NCBI GenBank assembly: GCA_031254735.1
Contig: JAIRTU010000031.1
Coordinates: forward strand, 1-18,617
Reading direction: 5' to 3'
Source of the DNA: Bacteroidales bacterium
GTDB lineage: Bacteria > Bacteroidota > Bacteroidia > Bacteroidales > WCHB1-69
DNA length: 18,617 bases
Below the pieces are notes generated by a model, which ran no database searches, was not told the origin of the DNA, and was given only the letters and a program-made list of their open reading frames with translations. The translations under genes and the position numbers were made by a program. Position 1 is the first letter of the stretch. Each line of letters opens with the position of its first letter. Shown piece after piece: positions 1 through 6,968 of this stretch.

Positions 1-750
1 ATTGAGTTTCTGTGTTTCTTTGACAAGCGTTTTAAAATCTTCGTTGAAATCGTCCGAAGTTAAAATCTCTGCCAGCCGGTTTTCATCATGATGAAACGGC
101 AACGGATTGACAGGTTGCACTAAATGAGTGGGAGAAGAGAAATGTTTTTTCAGGAAATAAAGAATTAAATCGCGGGCAAATTGATTGTAGGTTTTGTACA
201 TTGTCATTTTCCCGTAGAAATATTTCACATGAGGATTCAGGCAAATAATAGCACCAAGTCCGTCCCAAATATTATCCAAAGCAAAAGCACCCAATCGCGT
301 AGCCTGATATTTCGGCTGCACAAACGACCGCCCCAACTCTATCGAACAGGGAAGATAATCATTGATAAATTCATCTGAAAACTGAAACAGTTTCGCCACC
401 GGCGAACCCACATTTTTGTTCGTTACCTTAATATCCGCCCCCAAAATATAGCGGTAGCTGCTGATGATTTCTTTCTCTTTGGGATTCCACACCAACAGCT
501 GATGAAACGGTTTTTCCATAATATCATACGCATCAATATCTATCGATTTCCCTGTTCCTCCGCCGGCATCTCGAAATGCAATTTCGCGCAGACGCCCTAT
601 TTCCTGCATTGTGTAAGGTGCTTTGTCGTATGTAATATCATACACCATATTCCCACCATGACGCGTAGTACAGATAAATCTATCCGACGTCAATTCCGAT
701 TTGATAACCCTTCGGTATATCCTTTTTGGTATTCTATTTACCCCAAACAT
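1..750 (-). CDS. glsB: GlsB-like GNAT N-acyltransferase (glycine lipid synthesis), C-terminus cut by window edge
   Basis: An open frame of 250 codons starts at the ATG at 750 and runs off the left edge without a stop. The protein has the layout of the Acetyltransf_5/OlsB-like 'hemolysin' group: a GRLREIAFRDAGGGTG stretch (about residues 52-67), then DIDAYD, then the family motif ELGRSFVQPKYQ (about 141-152). In Bacteroides thetaiotaomicron the GlsB member of this group N-acylates glycine to make glycine lipids, with GlsA (a PlsC-type O-acyltransferase) adding the second chain; that it does so here is inference by homology. An in-frame stop lies upstream of 750 with no other ATG between. The gene is 114 bp downstream of the pseudouridine synthase gene and has its own -7 box at 846-853. 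It could be another OlsB-like amino-acid N-acyltransferase. Confidence 0.8.
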   Translation of the reverse strand, partial: MFGVNRIPKRIYRRVIKSELTSDRFICTTRHGGNMVYDITYDKAPYTMQEIGRLREIAFRDAGGGTGKSIDIDAYDIMEKPFHQLLVWNPKEKEIISSYRYILGADIKVTNKNVGSPVAKLFQFSDEFINDYLPCSIELGRSFVQPKYQATRLGAFALDNIWDGLGAIICLNPHVKYFYGKMTMYKTYNQFARDLILYFLKKHFSSPTHLVQPVNPLPFHHDENRLAEILTSDDFNEDFKTLVKETQKLN

Positions 751-845
751 AGAATAATATATGTAACTCTTGCAAACGTCTTTCTGTATTTACGATATGA
801 TTGACTGTATTTTCCCTTCTACAAAAGTTGAATTAATAATTTGTG

Positions 846-853
846 CAAAGATA
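846..853 (-). promoter_or_regulatory. Bacteroidetes -7 box for the glsB-like gene
   Basis: Read on the minus strand this is TATCTTTG, a perfect TAnnTTTG -7 element, about 96 nt upstream of the ATG at 750 and just after the stop of the pseudouridine synthase gene. No clear TTTG is seen at the -33 position, so the promoter is only half supported. Confidence 0.45.
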
Positions 854-864
854 GCATTTTTTGT

Positions 865-1584
865 TTACTCCACAGGCGGTTTATCTTCTTCCGCACCGGT
901 ATATTCTGCAAAGAAGTTCCAAAGCTTTTCGTTGGGTGGAGTTGCCTCGATGAGCGTTGTTTGCAAAGTAACAGGGTGTATAAACGACAGACTTTTTGCA
1001 TGCAAACAGATAGAAGCATCTGCGTTGGAACGCGGAAAACCGTATTTCAAGTCGCCTTTTATGGGCGAGCCAATTGCCGAAAGTTGTGCGCGTATCTGAT
1101 GATGTCGCCCTGTGAGAAGCTCTATTTCCAACAAATGATAATTATTGGAAGATGCCACCAATTGGTAATTCATTTCTGCTTTCAGATAACCGTCTTTTGG
1201 TTTTTTCGACACGATGACCATATTTCTCCGTTCGTCTTTAAAAAGATAATGCACAAGTTCATCTTGTGGAACTGCGGGTGCATTTTTTACAATAGCCCAA
1301 TAATGTTTACGTATTTGTCGGTCGTGTACCAGCTGATTCATGCGTGCCAATGCCTTAGATGTTTTTGCAAAAATCACCGCCCCGCTCACCGGACGGTCGA
1401 TACGATGAATTACTCCACAGTACACATTGCCTGTTTTGTTGTATTTCTTGCGTAAAAAATCTTTAACAAGCTCAGAAAGGGGAGCATCTCCTGTTTTGTC
1501 TCCCTGAACAATATCTCCTATTCGCTTATTGACAGCAATAAGATGATTGTCTTCAAAAATCACATCAGTTTCTGTTATTGTCAT
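865..1584 (-). CDS. RluA-family RNA pseudouridine synthase
   Basis: A 239-residue protein that isomerises uridine to pseudouridine in rRNA or tRNA. The catalytic signature HRIDRPVSG lies at residues 60-68, with Asp63 as the expected nucleophile, and the RluA core follows, including ELLTGRHHQIRAQL and the LHAKSL segment near the C-terminus. No S4 RNA-binding domain is present, so this is a short RluA/RluC-like form and its target base cannot be named. The ATG at 1584 is chosen because it begins MTITETDVIFEDNHL, the usual family start, and lies 13 bp after the upstream stop; a longer frame starting at 1671 would overlap the M23-like gene and adds only unrelated sequence. It is the third gene of a likely operon with the lipoprotein and M23-like genes. 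Confidence 0.9.
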   Translation of the reverse strand: MTITETDVIFEDNHLIAVNKRIGDIVQGDKTGDAPLSELVKDFLRKKYNKTGNVYCGVIHRIDRPVSGAVIFAKTSKALARMNQLVHDRQIRKHYWAIVKNAPAVPQDELVHYLFKDERRNMVIVSKKPKDGYLKAEMNYQLVASSNNYHLLEIELLTGRHHQIRAQLSAIGSPIKGDLKYGFPRSNADASICLHAKSLSFIHPVTLQTTLIEATPPNEKLWNFFAEYTGAEEDKPPVE

Positions 1585-1597
1585 AGCATAATTTATT

Positions 1598-2428
1598 TTA
1601 AAATAACATATAATTTTCAGGATCAACGGCAATGCCGCCAATCCATAGTCCGAAATATACAACTCCGTCAAAGTCGGTGATTGCGATCATTTGTTTTTGT
1701 TTCACAATATCGCCGATATTCACCATAGGCGTTCCTGCCTGCCGATAAACCGCCATTACATTGTTTGGGTGGTTGATAATCAAGATTGTGCCGTATTGAG
1801 CATCGTGTCCCACATACACCACCGTACCTGCTGCACAGGCATAAATGGACGTTTCTTGCCTGCAAAGAAGCGAAATGCCCGCATGCTTTTCGGTAAACTT
1901 TTCTTCCACGATCCCCTGCATGGGAGTGTACAAATAAGAAAGCACTTCCGTAGACTTTTTGAGCATTTGTACCTGCGGTGTTTTGACAGCAGGCAATTCG
2001 ATGTCGTTTATTTGCAAAAGAATACTGTCGTAATACGTCATGGTAAAGTCGACATTTTCTTTCTTTTCTTCGGGAAGAGCAGTATCCGATTCCGCTTTTT
2101 CGTCTATTCCCAACATGACCATCTTGATGCTTTTTTCATACGCTTCAATATCAACAACCAGCTGTTCCAACGAATCGGTGCGAGTATACAACTGCATAAT
2201 CTTTTGGTTTTGTTTCGAGCTGCCATAGCCGGGAATATACTCCCGCAAAGAAGTAAACGCAATAAACGAAATACTCAAACTGACAATAATAAGTGCCGAT
2301 ATTACTATCACCACAAAAATAGACAGCGGTTTCAACCGAAACACTATCTTTTCTTCAAAAGTAGCATCGTCCATTATTACAAAACGATAATACTTTCTTA
2401 TACGTCCTTTAATTTTTAGTCGCGACAA
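1598..2428 (-). CDS. M23/LytM-like membrane-anchored protein, degenerate active site
   Basis: A 276-residue protein with a short cytoplasmic N-terminus, one membrane segment (about residues 36-59), a periplasmic linker with coiled-coil character (about 70-165), and a LytM-like beta domain (about 165-274) ending in the family-typical LWIGGIAVDPENYM. In active M23 endopeptidases zinc is held by HxxxD and HxH. Here the first motif reads HAGIS (His182 kept, Asp replaced by Ser), the HxH region reads VYFGLW with both His gone, and the following loop has Arg instead of His. It is therefore probably not a peptidase and may act like EnvC/NlpD-type activators of other wall enzymes; this is inference. 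The start is uncertain: codon 1 at 2428 is TTG and the first ATG is at 2374, but the conserved-looking KYYRFVIMDDATFEEK segment argues for the upstream start. Confidence 0.75.
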   Translation of the reverse strand: MSRLKIKGRIRKYYRFVIMDDATFEEKIVFRLKPLSIFVVIVISALIIVSLSISFIAFTSLREYIPGYGSSKQNQKIMQLYTRTDSLEQLVVDIEAYEKSIKMVMLGIDEKAESDTALPEEKKENVDFTMTYYDSILLQINDIELPAVKTPQVQMLKKSTEVLSYLYTPMQGIVEEKFTEKHAGISLLCRQETSIYACAAGTVVYVGHDAQYGTILIINHPNNVMAVYRQAGTPMVNIGDIVKQKQMIAITDFDGVVYFGLWIGGIAVDPENYMLF

Positions 2429-2446
2429 AGTTATTGATTTTTTTAA

Positions 2447-3487
2447 TTAATAAAACAGCAAATCTTTTGTATATCTGCCGTAACGTAAAGAATCTTTTGT
2501 ATTTTGGTGTAAATCTTCGTACTGCTTTTCCATTCGATTGCGGAAAGAGAAAAACCCCACAACAGGCATTTCTTGCTTTGTTTCCACATGACAGGCTTTG
2601 AGATTGGAATAATACAGTTTATTTTGATTAAGTCCGGTTGGAGGCTGCGTGGATTGTATGTACAAATCCCAATCGCTGGCAGCCGCATAGATTTCATAAA
2701 CAAGCGAATCGACATATCGACGAGACACGTTGGGGTCTTTTCTTATCTGATAGGCAATTTTCTGAAAGAATGCCGAACCGGCACTTATCGTTACGTTTTT
2801 CTCTCTGTTTGCCGTAAGCAAATGGTCAGAAACCGTTCCTATTGTCCAAAGAACAGGCTCTGGCTGACGGCGGGTGTTGTCGGTTAAGACTTCCGTATAA
2901 TAAAAGTATAGCCGCAACAGATATTTTGTAGTGTTAGAGCTTGTCAGAAACTCCCATTCCATCACGCCGTTGGGAATGGTAATGGTTGGTTTGCTTGTCA
3001 TTCTGGGTGCGGTAGGTTTTCCTGCGGGAAAGACAGGCGTTTCGTTGTATACCCTGATTTTTGTATACCGATTATCCACAAACAACTGATAACTGTAATC
3101 TGCATTGAGTTTTGTTTCGGCTTTATACAGCATTTGAGCAGGATATTCAAACAACCCCGAATCTTTTGGCACTTCCCATGTTGGGGAAAAGTTGATGGTT
3201 CTTTTTTTGTTGCCGTTTTCGTCGTATTCCACCACATACACATCAACAGAATCGAGATAACTGTAATTGTTGATGTTGTTCACCAGGTCGTAAGCGTTTC
3301 CTTCTACCAAAAACGATTTATACACCTTTATATAATGAACGTCCTCCGAAGCATTTAACAAAGCATAAACCACAGGAAAAGGTTCAACATTTTCCGAATT
3401 TACCGAGAAATCTTTTTCACAAGCCCCCAACAACAAGAATGTTATTGAAAGATAAACCAACGGTGTGTTTTTATTTATTTGCATCAT
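2447..3487 (-). CDS. DUF4249-like outer-membrane-associated lipoprotein
   Basis: A 346-residue protein with a lipoprotein signal ending LLLGAC (lipid-attached Cys at about residue 23) followed by EKDF. The mature part alternates short beta strands, with features such as PVVYALLNASEDVHYIKVYK and a Tyr-rich strand region, reminiscent of the DUF4249 family of Bacteroidetes cell-envelope lipoproteins. The family name is tentative and no catalytic motif is visible. Two adjacent ATG codons start the gene and either could be used. A good promoter lies at 3572-3601. The gene ends 18 bp before the M23-like gene, so the two, with the pseudouridine synthase gene, probably share a transcript. Confidence 0.7.
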   Translation of the reverse strand: MMQINKNTPLVYLSITFLLLGACEKDFSVNSENVEPFPVVYALLNASEDVHYIKVYKSFLVEGNAYDLVNNINNYSYLDSVDVYVVEYDENGNKKRTINFSPTWEVPKDSGLFEYPAQMLYKAETKLNADYSYQLFVDNRYTKIRVYNETPVFPAGKPTAPRMTSKPTITIPNGVMEWEFLTSSNTTKYLLRLYFYYTEVLTDNTRRQPEPVLWTIGTVSDHLLTANREKNVTISAGSAFFQKIAYQIRKDPNVSRRYVDSLVYEIYAAASDWDLYIQSTQPPTGLNQNKLYYSNLKACHVETKQEMPVVGFFSFRNRMEKQYEDLHQNTKDSLRYGRYTKDLLFY

Positions 3488-3571
3488 TGTACAATATTAT
3501 TGTAACTTATTTTTTAATCAGGCACTTTCGCCATATCTATCTATTAGTTTTCCGTAGAAAAATTACGAGTG

Positions 3572-3601
3572 CAAAATTACAAAAAAAAACCAATATTCAA
3601 A
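3572..3601 (-). promoter_or_regulatory. Promoter (-33/-7) of the lipoprotein-M23-RluA operon
   Basis: On the minus strand there is TTTG (3601-3598), 18 bases, then TAATTTTG (3579-3572), matching the Bacteroidetes sigma-ABfr consensus TTTG-N18-21-TAnnTTTG. Transcription would begin near 3565, giving a leader of about 80 nt before the ATG at 3487. Confidence 0.7.
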
Positions 3602-3774
3602 TAGATAAGTCATGAAATATCTCCAATTTTATTTTGACGAAACAGTGATGAAATTGCCGGAACAGAGATTGTTTCAATTACGAATTATGAATGACGATTT
3701 TTCGCTTCGTTAATGCGTAATAAGCACTAACAACTGATCACTATTATTATTATTTTCCCTTCGGGAGATTTTAA

Positions 3775-3794
3775 TAATGGTTAATAGACCATTA
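3775..3794. repeat. Perfect 7-bp inverted repeat with 6-bp loop
   Basis: TAATGGT at 3775-3781 is the exact reverse complement of ACCATTA at 3788-3794, separated by TAATAG. It is AT-rich and not followed by a clear T-run, so it looks more like a small operator or a fossil repeat than a terminator. Confidence 0.5.
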
Positions 3795-3823
3795 CAAACA
3801 CTTTGAGGTGTACCGCATGCACT

Positions 3824-3860
3824 TCGGAGCATGCTCCGAGACTTGCGGAGCACGCTCCGA
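3824..3860. repeat. Two tandem GC-rich palindromes
   Basis: The first unit is a perfect 16-bp palindrome (3824-3839) with core CGGAGCATGCTCCG. The second (3846-3859) has core CGGAGCACGCTCCG. Their cores start 21 bp apart and each is followed by GAG or GAGGTC, so the pair is also a direct repeat. They stand out in an AT-rich intergenic region. Confidence 0.75.
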
Positions 3861-3894
3861 GGTCTTCATTTTAAAAAAATATATTGATCTTGAT

Positions 3895-3930
3895 AATCAC
3901 ACGAATCATATTAGTCATATAAATCACAGT
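3895..3930 (+). repeat. Degenerate 9-bp tandem repeat, copy 1 of a dispersed motif
   Basis: Four consecutive 9-bp units read AATCACACG, AATCATATT, AGTCATATA and AATCACAGT, followed by TCCGACAAA. The same end (AATCnnAGT then TCAGACAA) recurs at 14423-14449 and 18248-18274 on the same strand. Confidence 0.65.
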
Positions 3931-4018
3931 TCCGACAAAAAGAAAGGCAAGGAAGAGGATATAATTTCGAGGGAACAAGTCTCCTTCCCTTTTACAGGCA
4001 GAAGCCAGAAAGTCGTCA

Positions 4019-5062
4019 TTATTCCAACACGATAACAAGGGCATTTTCTAATGCTGCCCAATGAAAGAAAAATTCGGCGTGAGAAGTCGCATTTCTTACG
4101 CACATGTGCGAACGCGGAGTTGTGCCAAGACTTGCACTGTATTCGATGAGCGCCTGTTGCGGGACATTTACCGGAATGCCGTGAATATATCCGCCATTGC
4201 AAAAACGACTTGCAAAAGGAGCAAAACCACCGGTGGCGGTGCTGCCGTCTTTCAAAAAAAACATTTTGACTTTCTTTTCTTGAAGGACAAAAATCCCCAA
4301 CGGCGTTTCTCGCATATACGGCGGGCGATGTACGCCGGTAGTGGCGGGGTTCATGCTGCGTATCAACCATGTGTCGTTTTCTTTTTCTATGGTGGCGATG
4401 TTTTGATTGCGCCGATCGACAAAAGCCGCTTTTTGAAAAAATGCCGTATCCGAAATATATTTGATATACTTGCGAGGCGTTTTCCATGCTTGCTTTGTTG
4501 CCGCATGCCACACCGTGATAAAGGCAGAAGCGGCGTCGGCGTCGTCTACAACCTTGACCAGCGAGCCGTCCAAACCATACCGCACAACCGCAAGCGTATC
4601 GTCAAGAAAATAAAACGGAATGCCCTGAAAACGTTCAACGCCAAATGTATCTTCCATGTTTTTGTAAGCATTTCTTACGGCATGTTCCGTCAAAGGGGCT
4701 TCGCCGTTGATATTGTTTCGATTTTTCAAAAATCCCCATTGTGCCGTTTGCATTTGCATGGAATCGACCAGCGCCAGATATATCCGTATTTTTTCCCATT
4801 GAAACACTCGTTGGGTGTCTTTGTACGGATAAACGTCGTCCAATGTATGTTTTTCGTACAATAATCCTTTTTCAAGGAGAATATTTTCCGGCAAGAATTT
4901 TATGCGGATCGCCTCCATGGAATCGAAACGCTGCTGCTGCAAGGCTGCCTGTACAGAATCGCGAATGCGTTGATTTTCTTCACTCCTATCCGGCGGCGAA
5001 CAGGAAACAATCAAGAAGATGATTGCGGAGAATAAAATCGATACTGTTTTTTGTTGTTGCAT
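4019..5062 (-). CDS. L,D-transpeptidase (YkuD-type) lipoprotein
   Basis: A 347-residue lipoprotein (signal ending LIVSC, Cys at about residue 21) with a C-terminal YkuD-like catalytic domain. The signature is visible as HG (His294) and RSHMCVRN (His319, Cys321), matching HxxxxSHGC[VI]R with Cys as the nucleophile. Such enzymes act in the periplasm on peptidoglycan stem peptides, making 3-3 crosslinks or attaching proteins. The usual Gly before Cys is Met; I believe this variant occurs in Bacteroidetes relatives, so it need not be inactivating. The N-terminal 270 residues are an unassigned region with charged helical segments near the anchor. The gene begins 38 bp after the radical SAM gene and may be cotranscribed with it. 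Confidence 0.8.
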   Translation of the reverse strand: MQQQKTVSILFSAIIFLIVSCSPPDRSEENQRIRDSVQAALQQQRFDSMEAIRIKFLPENILLEKGLLYEKHTLDDVYPYKDTQRVFQWEKIRIYLALVDSMQMQTAQWGFLKNRNNINGEAPLTEHAVRNAYKNMEDTFGVERFQGIPFYFLDDTLAVVRYGLDGSLVKVVDDADAASAFITVWHAATKQAWKTPRKYIKYISDTAFFQKAAFVDRRNQNIATIEKENDTWLIRSMNPATTGVHRPPYMRETPLGIFVLQEKKVKMFFLKDGSTATGGFAPFASRFCNGGYIHGIPVNVPQQALIEYSASLGTTPRSHMCVRNATSHAEFFFHWAALENALVIVLE

Positions 5063-5100
5063 ATTTTTTTAAAAATCTAATGGCAATAATTGTTCCGTGT

Positions 5101-5880
5101 TTAATAGACTTCTGCTTTTATGCCAATCTTTTCCACCCGGTTGGCGATGTTGAACAGTGTTTCTTTATCGATCTTTATCAGTTTTTTGGCGGGTGTTTCT
5201 CGATCGATGGAGTATAAAATCACTTTTTGCGGTTTGATATAGCGCAGCCGTTGCAGCCAAGCCGTTATTTCTTCGCTGGTGGTGTTGTCGATCAATTCAC
5301 CGTTGTCTAATGTTCCTTTTAATAATAATGTCTGTATGGACAAATCGCCGTTGAATTGCCGCAGATTATCGCAGACGTCGTCCAACTTCAAATGTTTGAA
5401 AGGTTTATTTATCTGTTCAAACATCGCCTGCGTTCCGGCGTCAAGTTTCATCATTCGGTGATCGATAGCTTTCAAAGCGTCAACTACATCTTTGCGGTGC
5501 AGTTGTGTGGAGTTGGAAAGGCAGGTGATGACAGTCTGGGGAAAATATTGGTTTCGCAACCGGATAATTTCCCGGGTAATCTCTCCGAATTGCAGATGTA
5601 TACACGGTTCGCCGTTTCCCGAATAGGTAATGCTGTCGATAAGAACATGATCGTTGTGCATTTGTTGAAGACGTGCTGCTATCACAGGAACAATTTCGCT
5701 TGCCGGAAGCAGTTTCGAGTATATTATTTCGTCTGTTTTTGCCCAACCGCATTCGCAGTAGATACAGTTCATTGTACATATTTTTATATCTTGGGGAAGT
5801 AAATTAATGCCCAACGATTTTCCCAATCTTCGGCTGTTAATTGGTCCAAAAACAATTTTATCATGCAATATTCCTGTCAC
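5101..5880 (-). CDS. Radical SAM protein, COG0731-like
   Basis: A 259-residue radical SAM enzyme. The CxxxCxxC cluster motif is C35-TMN-C39-IY-C42 and is preceded by the family-typical GPINSRRLGKSLGINLLP (residues 12-29). This arrangement is that of COG0731 Fe-S oxidoreductases, distantly related to TYW1; no substrate is known to me for the bacterial form. The SAM-binding GNGEP motif follows at about residue 89. The start codon is GTG at 5878-5880; it is favoured because the frame then begins just upstream of the conserved HDKIVFGP, and a promoter box lies 34 bp upstream. The gene is divergent from the lipoprotein operon. Confidence 0.85.
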   Translation of the reverse strand: MTGILHDKIVFGPINSRRLGKSLGINLLPQDIKICTMNCIYCECGWAKTDEIIYSKLLPASEIVPVIAARLQQMHNDHVLIDSITYSGNGEPCIHLQFGEITREIIRLRNQYFPQTVITCLSNSTQLHRKDVVDALKAIDHRMMKLDAGTQAMFEQINKPFKHLKLDDVCDNLRQFNGDLSIQTLLLKGTLDNGELIDNTTSEEITAWLQRLRYIKPQKVILYSIDRETPAKKLIKIDKETLFNIANRVEKIGIKAEVY

Positions 5881-5913
5881 TGTTTATGTGTTTGAAAAAA
5901 TTTTTACAGGCTG

Positions 5914-5921
5914 CAAAGATA
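5914..5921 (-). promoter_or_regulatory. -7 box of the radical SAM gene
   Basis: On the minus strand this is TATCTTTG, a perfect TAnnTTTG element about 33 bp upstream of the GTG start. It sits about 50 bp from the divergent plus-strand -7 box. The -33 region has only TTCTG. Confidence 0.55.
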
Positions 5922-5950
5922 CTACAAATTTATTTTGCAGAAAAAAGAAC

Positions 5951-5980
5951 TTGGTACAGATAAAAATTTGTTTACCTTTG
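5951..5980 (+). promoter_or_regulatory. Promoter of the five-gene lipoprotein operon
   Basis: TTG at 5951-5953, 19 bases, then TACCTTTG at 5973-5980 match the Bacteroidetes consensus. Transcription from about 5987 would give a leader of about 50 or 75 nt depending on which ATG of the first gene is used. Confidence 0.65.
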
Positions 5981-6061
5981 CAAAATATTTTACTGCTGAA
6001 ATCAACAAGTTAGATCGAAGAATTACAAAAACAAATGAATACAAAAGAAAGGAAAAACACG

Positions 6062-6529
6062 ATGAACAGGAAATTGTTTTTATTTACGCTTGCCGCAATG
6101 CTGCTTTTCACCTCTTGCGAAAAGATGTGCAAATATTCAAAACACCCAAAAGACCTGAAACCCATTGATTGGAACAATTACAATGACGTCTATACGGTGT
6201 TTTGGAACTGCAATCCTTGTTCGGAAGCACAAAAATTGGACAGAGATACAATTATGGTATGCGGGTTTATAGAAGGAAACAAAAAACCATCTTCGGGAGA
6301 TTTTAGTTTAATGAATGAATCTGATGCTAATTCTATAAATCCACATGTTTATGTACTATTGATGCCGGATTCCACAGGGAAAAATATTACATTGCCCGAC
6401 GCCATAGATATAACAAAGAAATGTTATATACGAGGAAAATTAGAATTTAATTGGATACAAGCCGGTATATGTTGTAGTACTGAACCCCAAGTTTTTGTTT
6501 ATAACGTCAATGATATTTACTTTAAATAG
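6062..6529 (+). CDS. Cys-rich lipoprotein A, unknown family
   Basis: I do not recognise the family. The 155-residue protein has a lipoprotein signal ending LLFTSC, then a mature part containing HPKDLKPIDWNNYNDVYTVF followed by WNCNPC (a CxxC pair), a KKCYIRGKL strand, a CC pair and the C-terminal ending NDIYFK. The same landmarks occur in the last gene of the operon (7663-8139), so the two are paralogues. The ATG at 6062 has AAAGGA 8 nt upstream and gives a normal signal peptide; an in-frame ATG at 6035 would add nine residues and cannot be excluded. It is the first gene after the promoter and ends 15 bp before the next start. Strand-rich sequence ending in IYF suggests a small beta-barrel such as an OB-fold, which is speculation. 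Confidence 0.7.
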   Translation: MNRKLFLFTLAAMLLFTSCEKMCKYSKHPKDLKPIDWNNYNDVYTVFWNCNPCSEAQKLDRDTIMVCGFIEGNKKPSSGDFSLMNESDANSINPHVYVLLMPDSTGKNITLPDAIDITKKCYIRGKLEFNWIQAGICCSTEPQVFVYNVNDIYFK

Positions 6530-6530
6530 G

Positions 6531-6540
6531 AAAGGAGGTG
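6531..6540 (+). promoter_or_regulatory. Extended Shine-Dalgarno that selects the ATG at 6545
   Basis: AAAGGAGGTG, continuing GA, matches the anti-Shine-Dalgarno complement AAGGAGGTGA over 10 bases, with suitable spacing to the ATG at 6545. Such strong sites are rare in Bacteroidetes, which mostly rely on A-rich leaders. It argues for ATG 6545 rather than the GTG at 6542. Confidence 0.7.
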
Positions 6541-6544
6541 AGTG

Positions 6545-6964
6545 ATGAAACGAATAGCTTTAGCGAATGCTGCAATTGTTTTATTGGCTATATTAGCAAG
6601 TTGCTCTAAAGGGAAGCACGCATTGATATACAACACTTGGCAGGTAGAAAGCATGAAAGTGCATGCAGACTCGGCTTTGCAATATCCACAAAATAAAAAA
6701 AACACTTTAAGTTTTGAGAATGGAAATACTTGTCATTTAGACTTAGGTGGTGCGAGAGACTGTTGGGGTGACGTCAAGGTTAGACACAACAATAGCATTA
6801 AATTTAGTCATATAAGCAAGTGTACATTTTCCAATTTGGAACTTCCAAAATCTGCAAGCACTTTTTATAAATTAATTGAAATGACCAATCATTATGCCAT
6901 CAGCAAAAACAGACTTATTCTTTCCGGTGATAATGGCGAAATTATAAACTTTATAAAACAATAA
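6545..6964 (+). CDS. Small lipoprotein B, META-domain-like
   Basis: A 139-residue lipoprotein with signal ending AILASC. The mature part has a TWQVESM strand, a LSFENGN strand-turn, RDCWGDVKV, an aliphatic region, then HYAISKNRLILSG and a final EIINFIK strand. This order of W, FxxG, Gly/Cys and 'Y-x-I-x-x-x-x-L-x-L' resembles META/HslJ domains of Bacteroidetes lipoproteins, but the match is by eye and the usual GCN and ATxMAC motifs are absent. It has two internal Cys besides the GNTC one. It lies between lipoproteins A and C and is probably part of the same envelope function. Confidence 0.65.
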   Translation: MKRIALANAAIVLLAILASCSKGKHALIYNTWQVESMKVHADSALQYPQNKKNTLSFENGNTCHLDLGGARDCWGDVKVRHNNSIKFSHISKCTFSNLELPKSASTFYKLIEMTNHYAISKNRLILSGDNGEIINFIKQ

Positions 6965-6968
6965 TAAT

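Larger units (their letters stand above)
3602..4018. other. 417-bp non-coding interval with small repeats
   Basis: This stretch lies between the 3' end of the L,D-transpeptidase gene and the promoter of the next minus-strand operon. It holds a 7-bp perfect stem (3775-3794), two tandem palindromes (3824-3860) and a run of degenerate 9-bp units (3895-3930), listed separately. Short frames exist (for example 3612-3713 and 3808-4035 on plus), but none looks like a gene. Confidence 0.6.

Noticed and set aside
841..1455. 204-codon plus-strand frame opposite the pseudouridine synthase gene
   Set aside because: Cys/His/Phe-rich antisense shadow of a gene with clear catalytic motifs; the same applies to 1691-2419, 4061-4864 and 9680-10348.
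1585..1671. N-terminal extension of the RluA frame to 1671
   Set aside because: It would overlap the M23-like gene by more than 70 bp and adds no conserved residues.
3612..3713. 33-codon plus-strand frame beginning MKYLQFYFDE
   Set aside because: It looks somewhat protein-like at its start, but it is very short, has no promoter box or ribosome site, and ends in common AT-rich repeat-like sequence.
3895..3930. CRISPR-like array
   Set aside because: Units are 9 bp, degenerate and without spacers; no cas genes are present.
3808..4035. 75-codon plus-strand frame across the palindromes and the 9-bp repeat
   Set aside because: Its sequence is mostly the translation of repeats, it overlaps the end of the L,D-transpeptidase gene, and it has no signal, domain or ribosome site.
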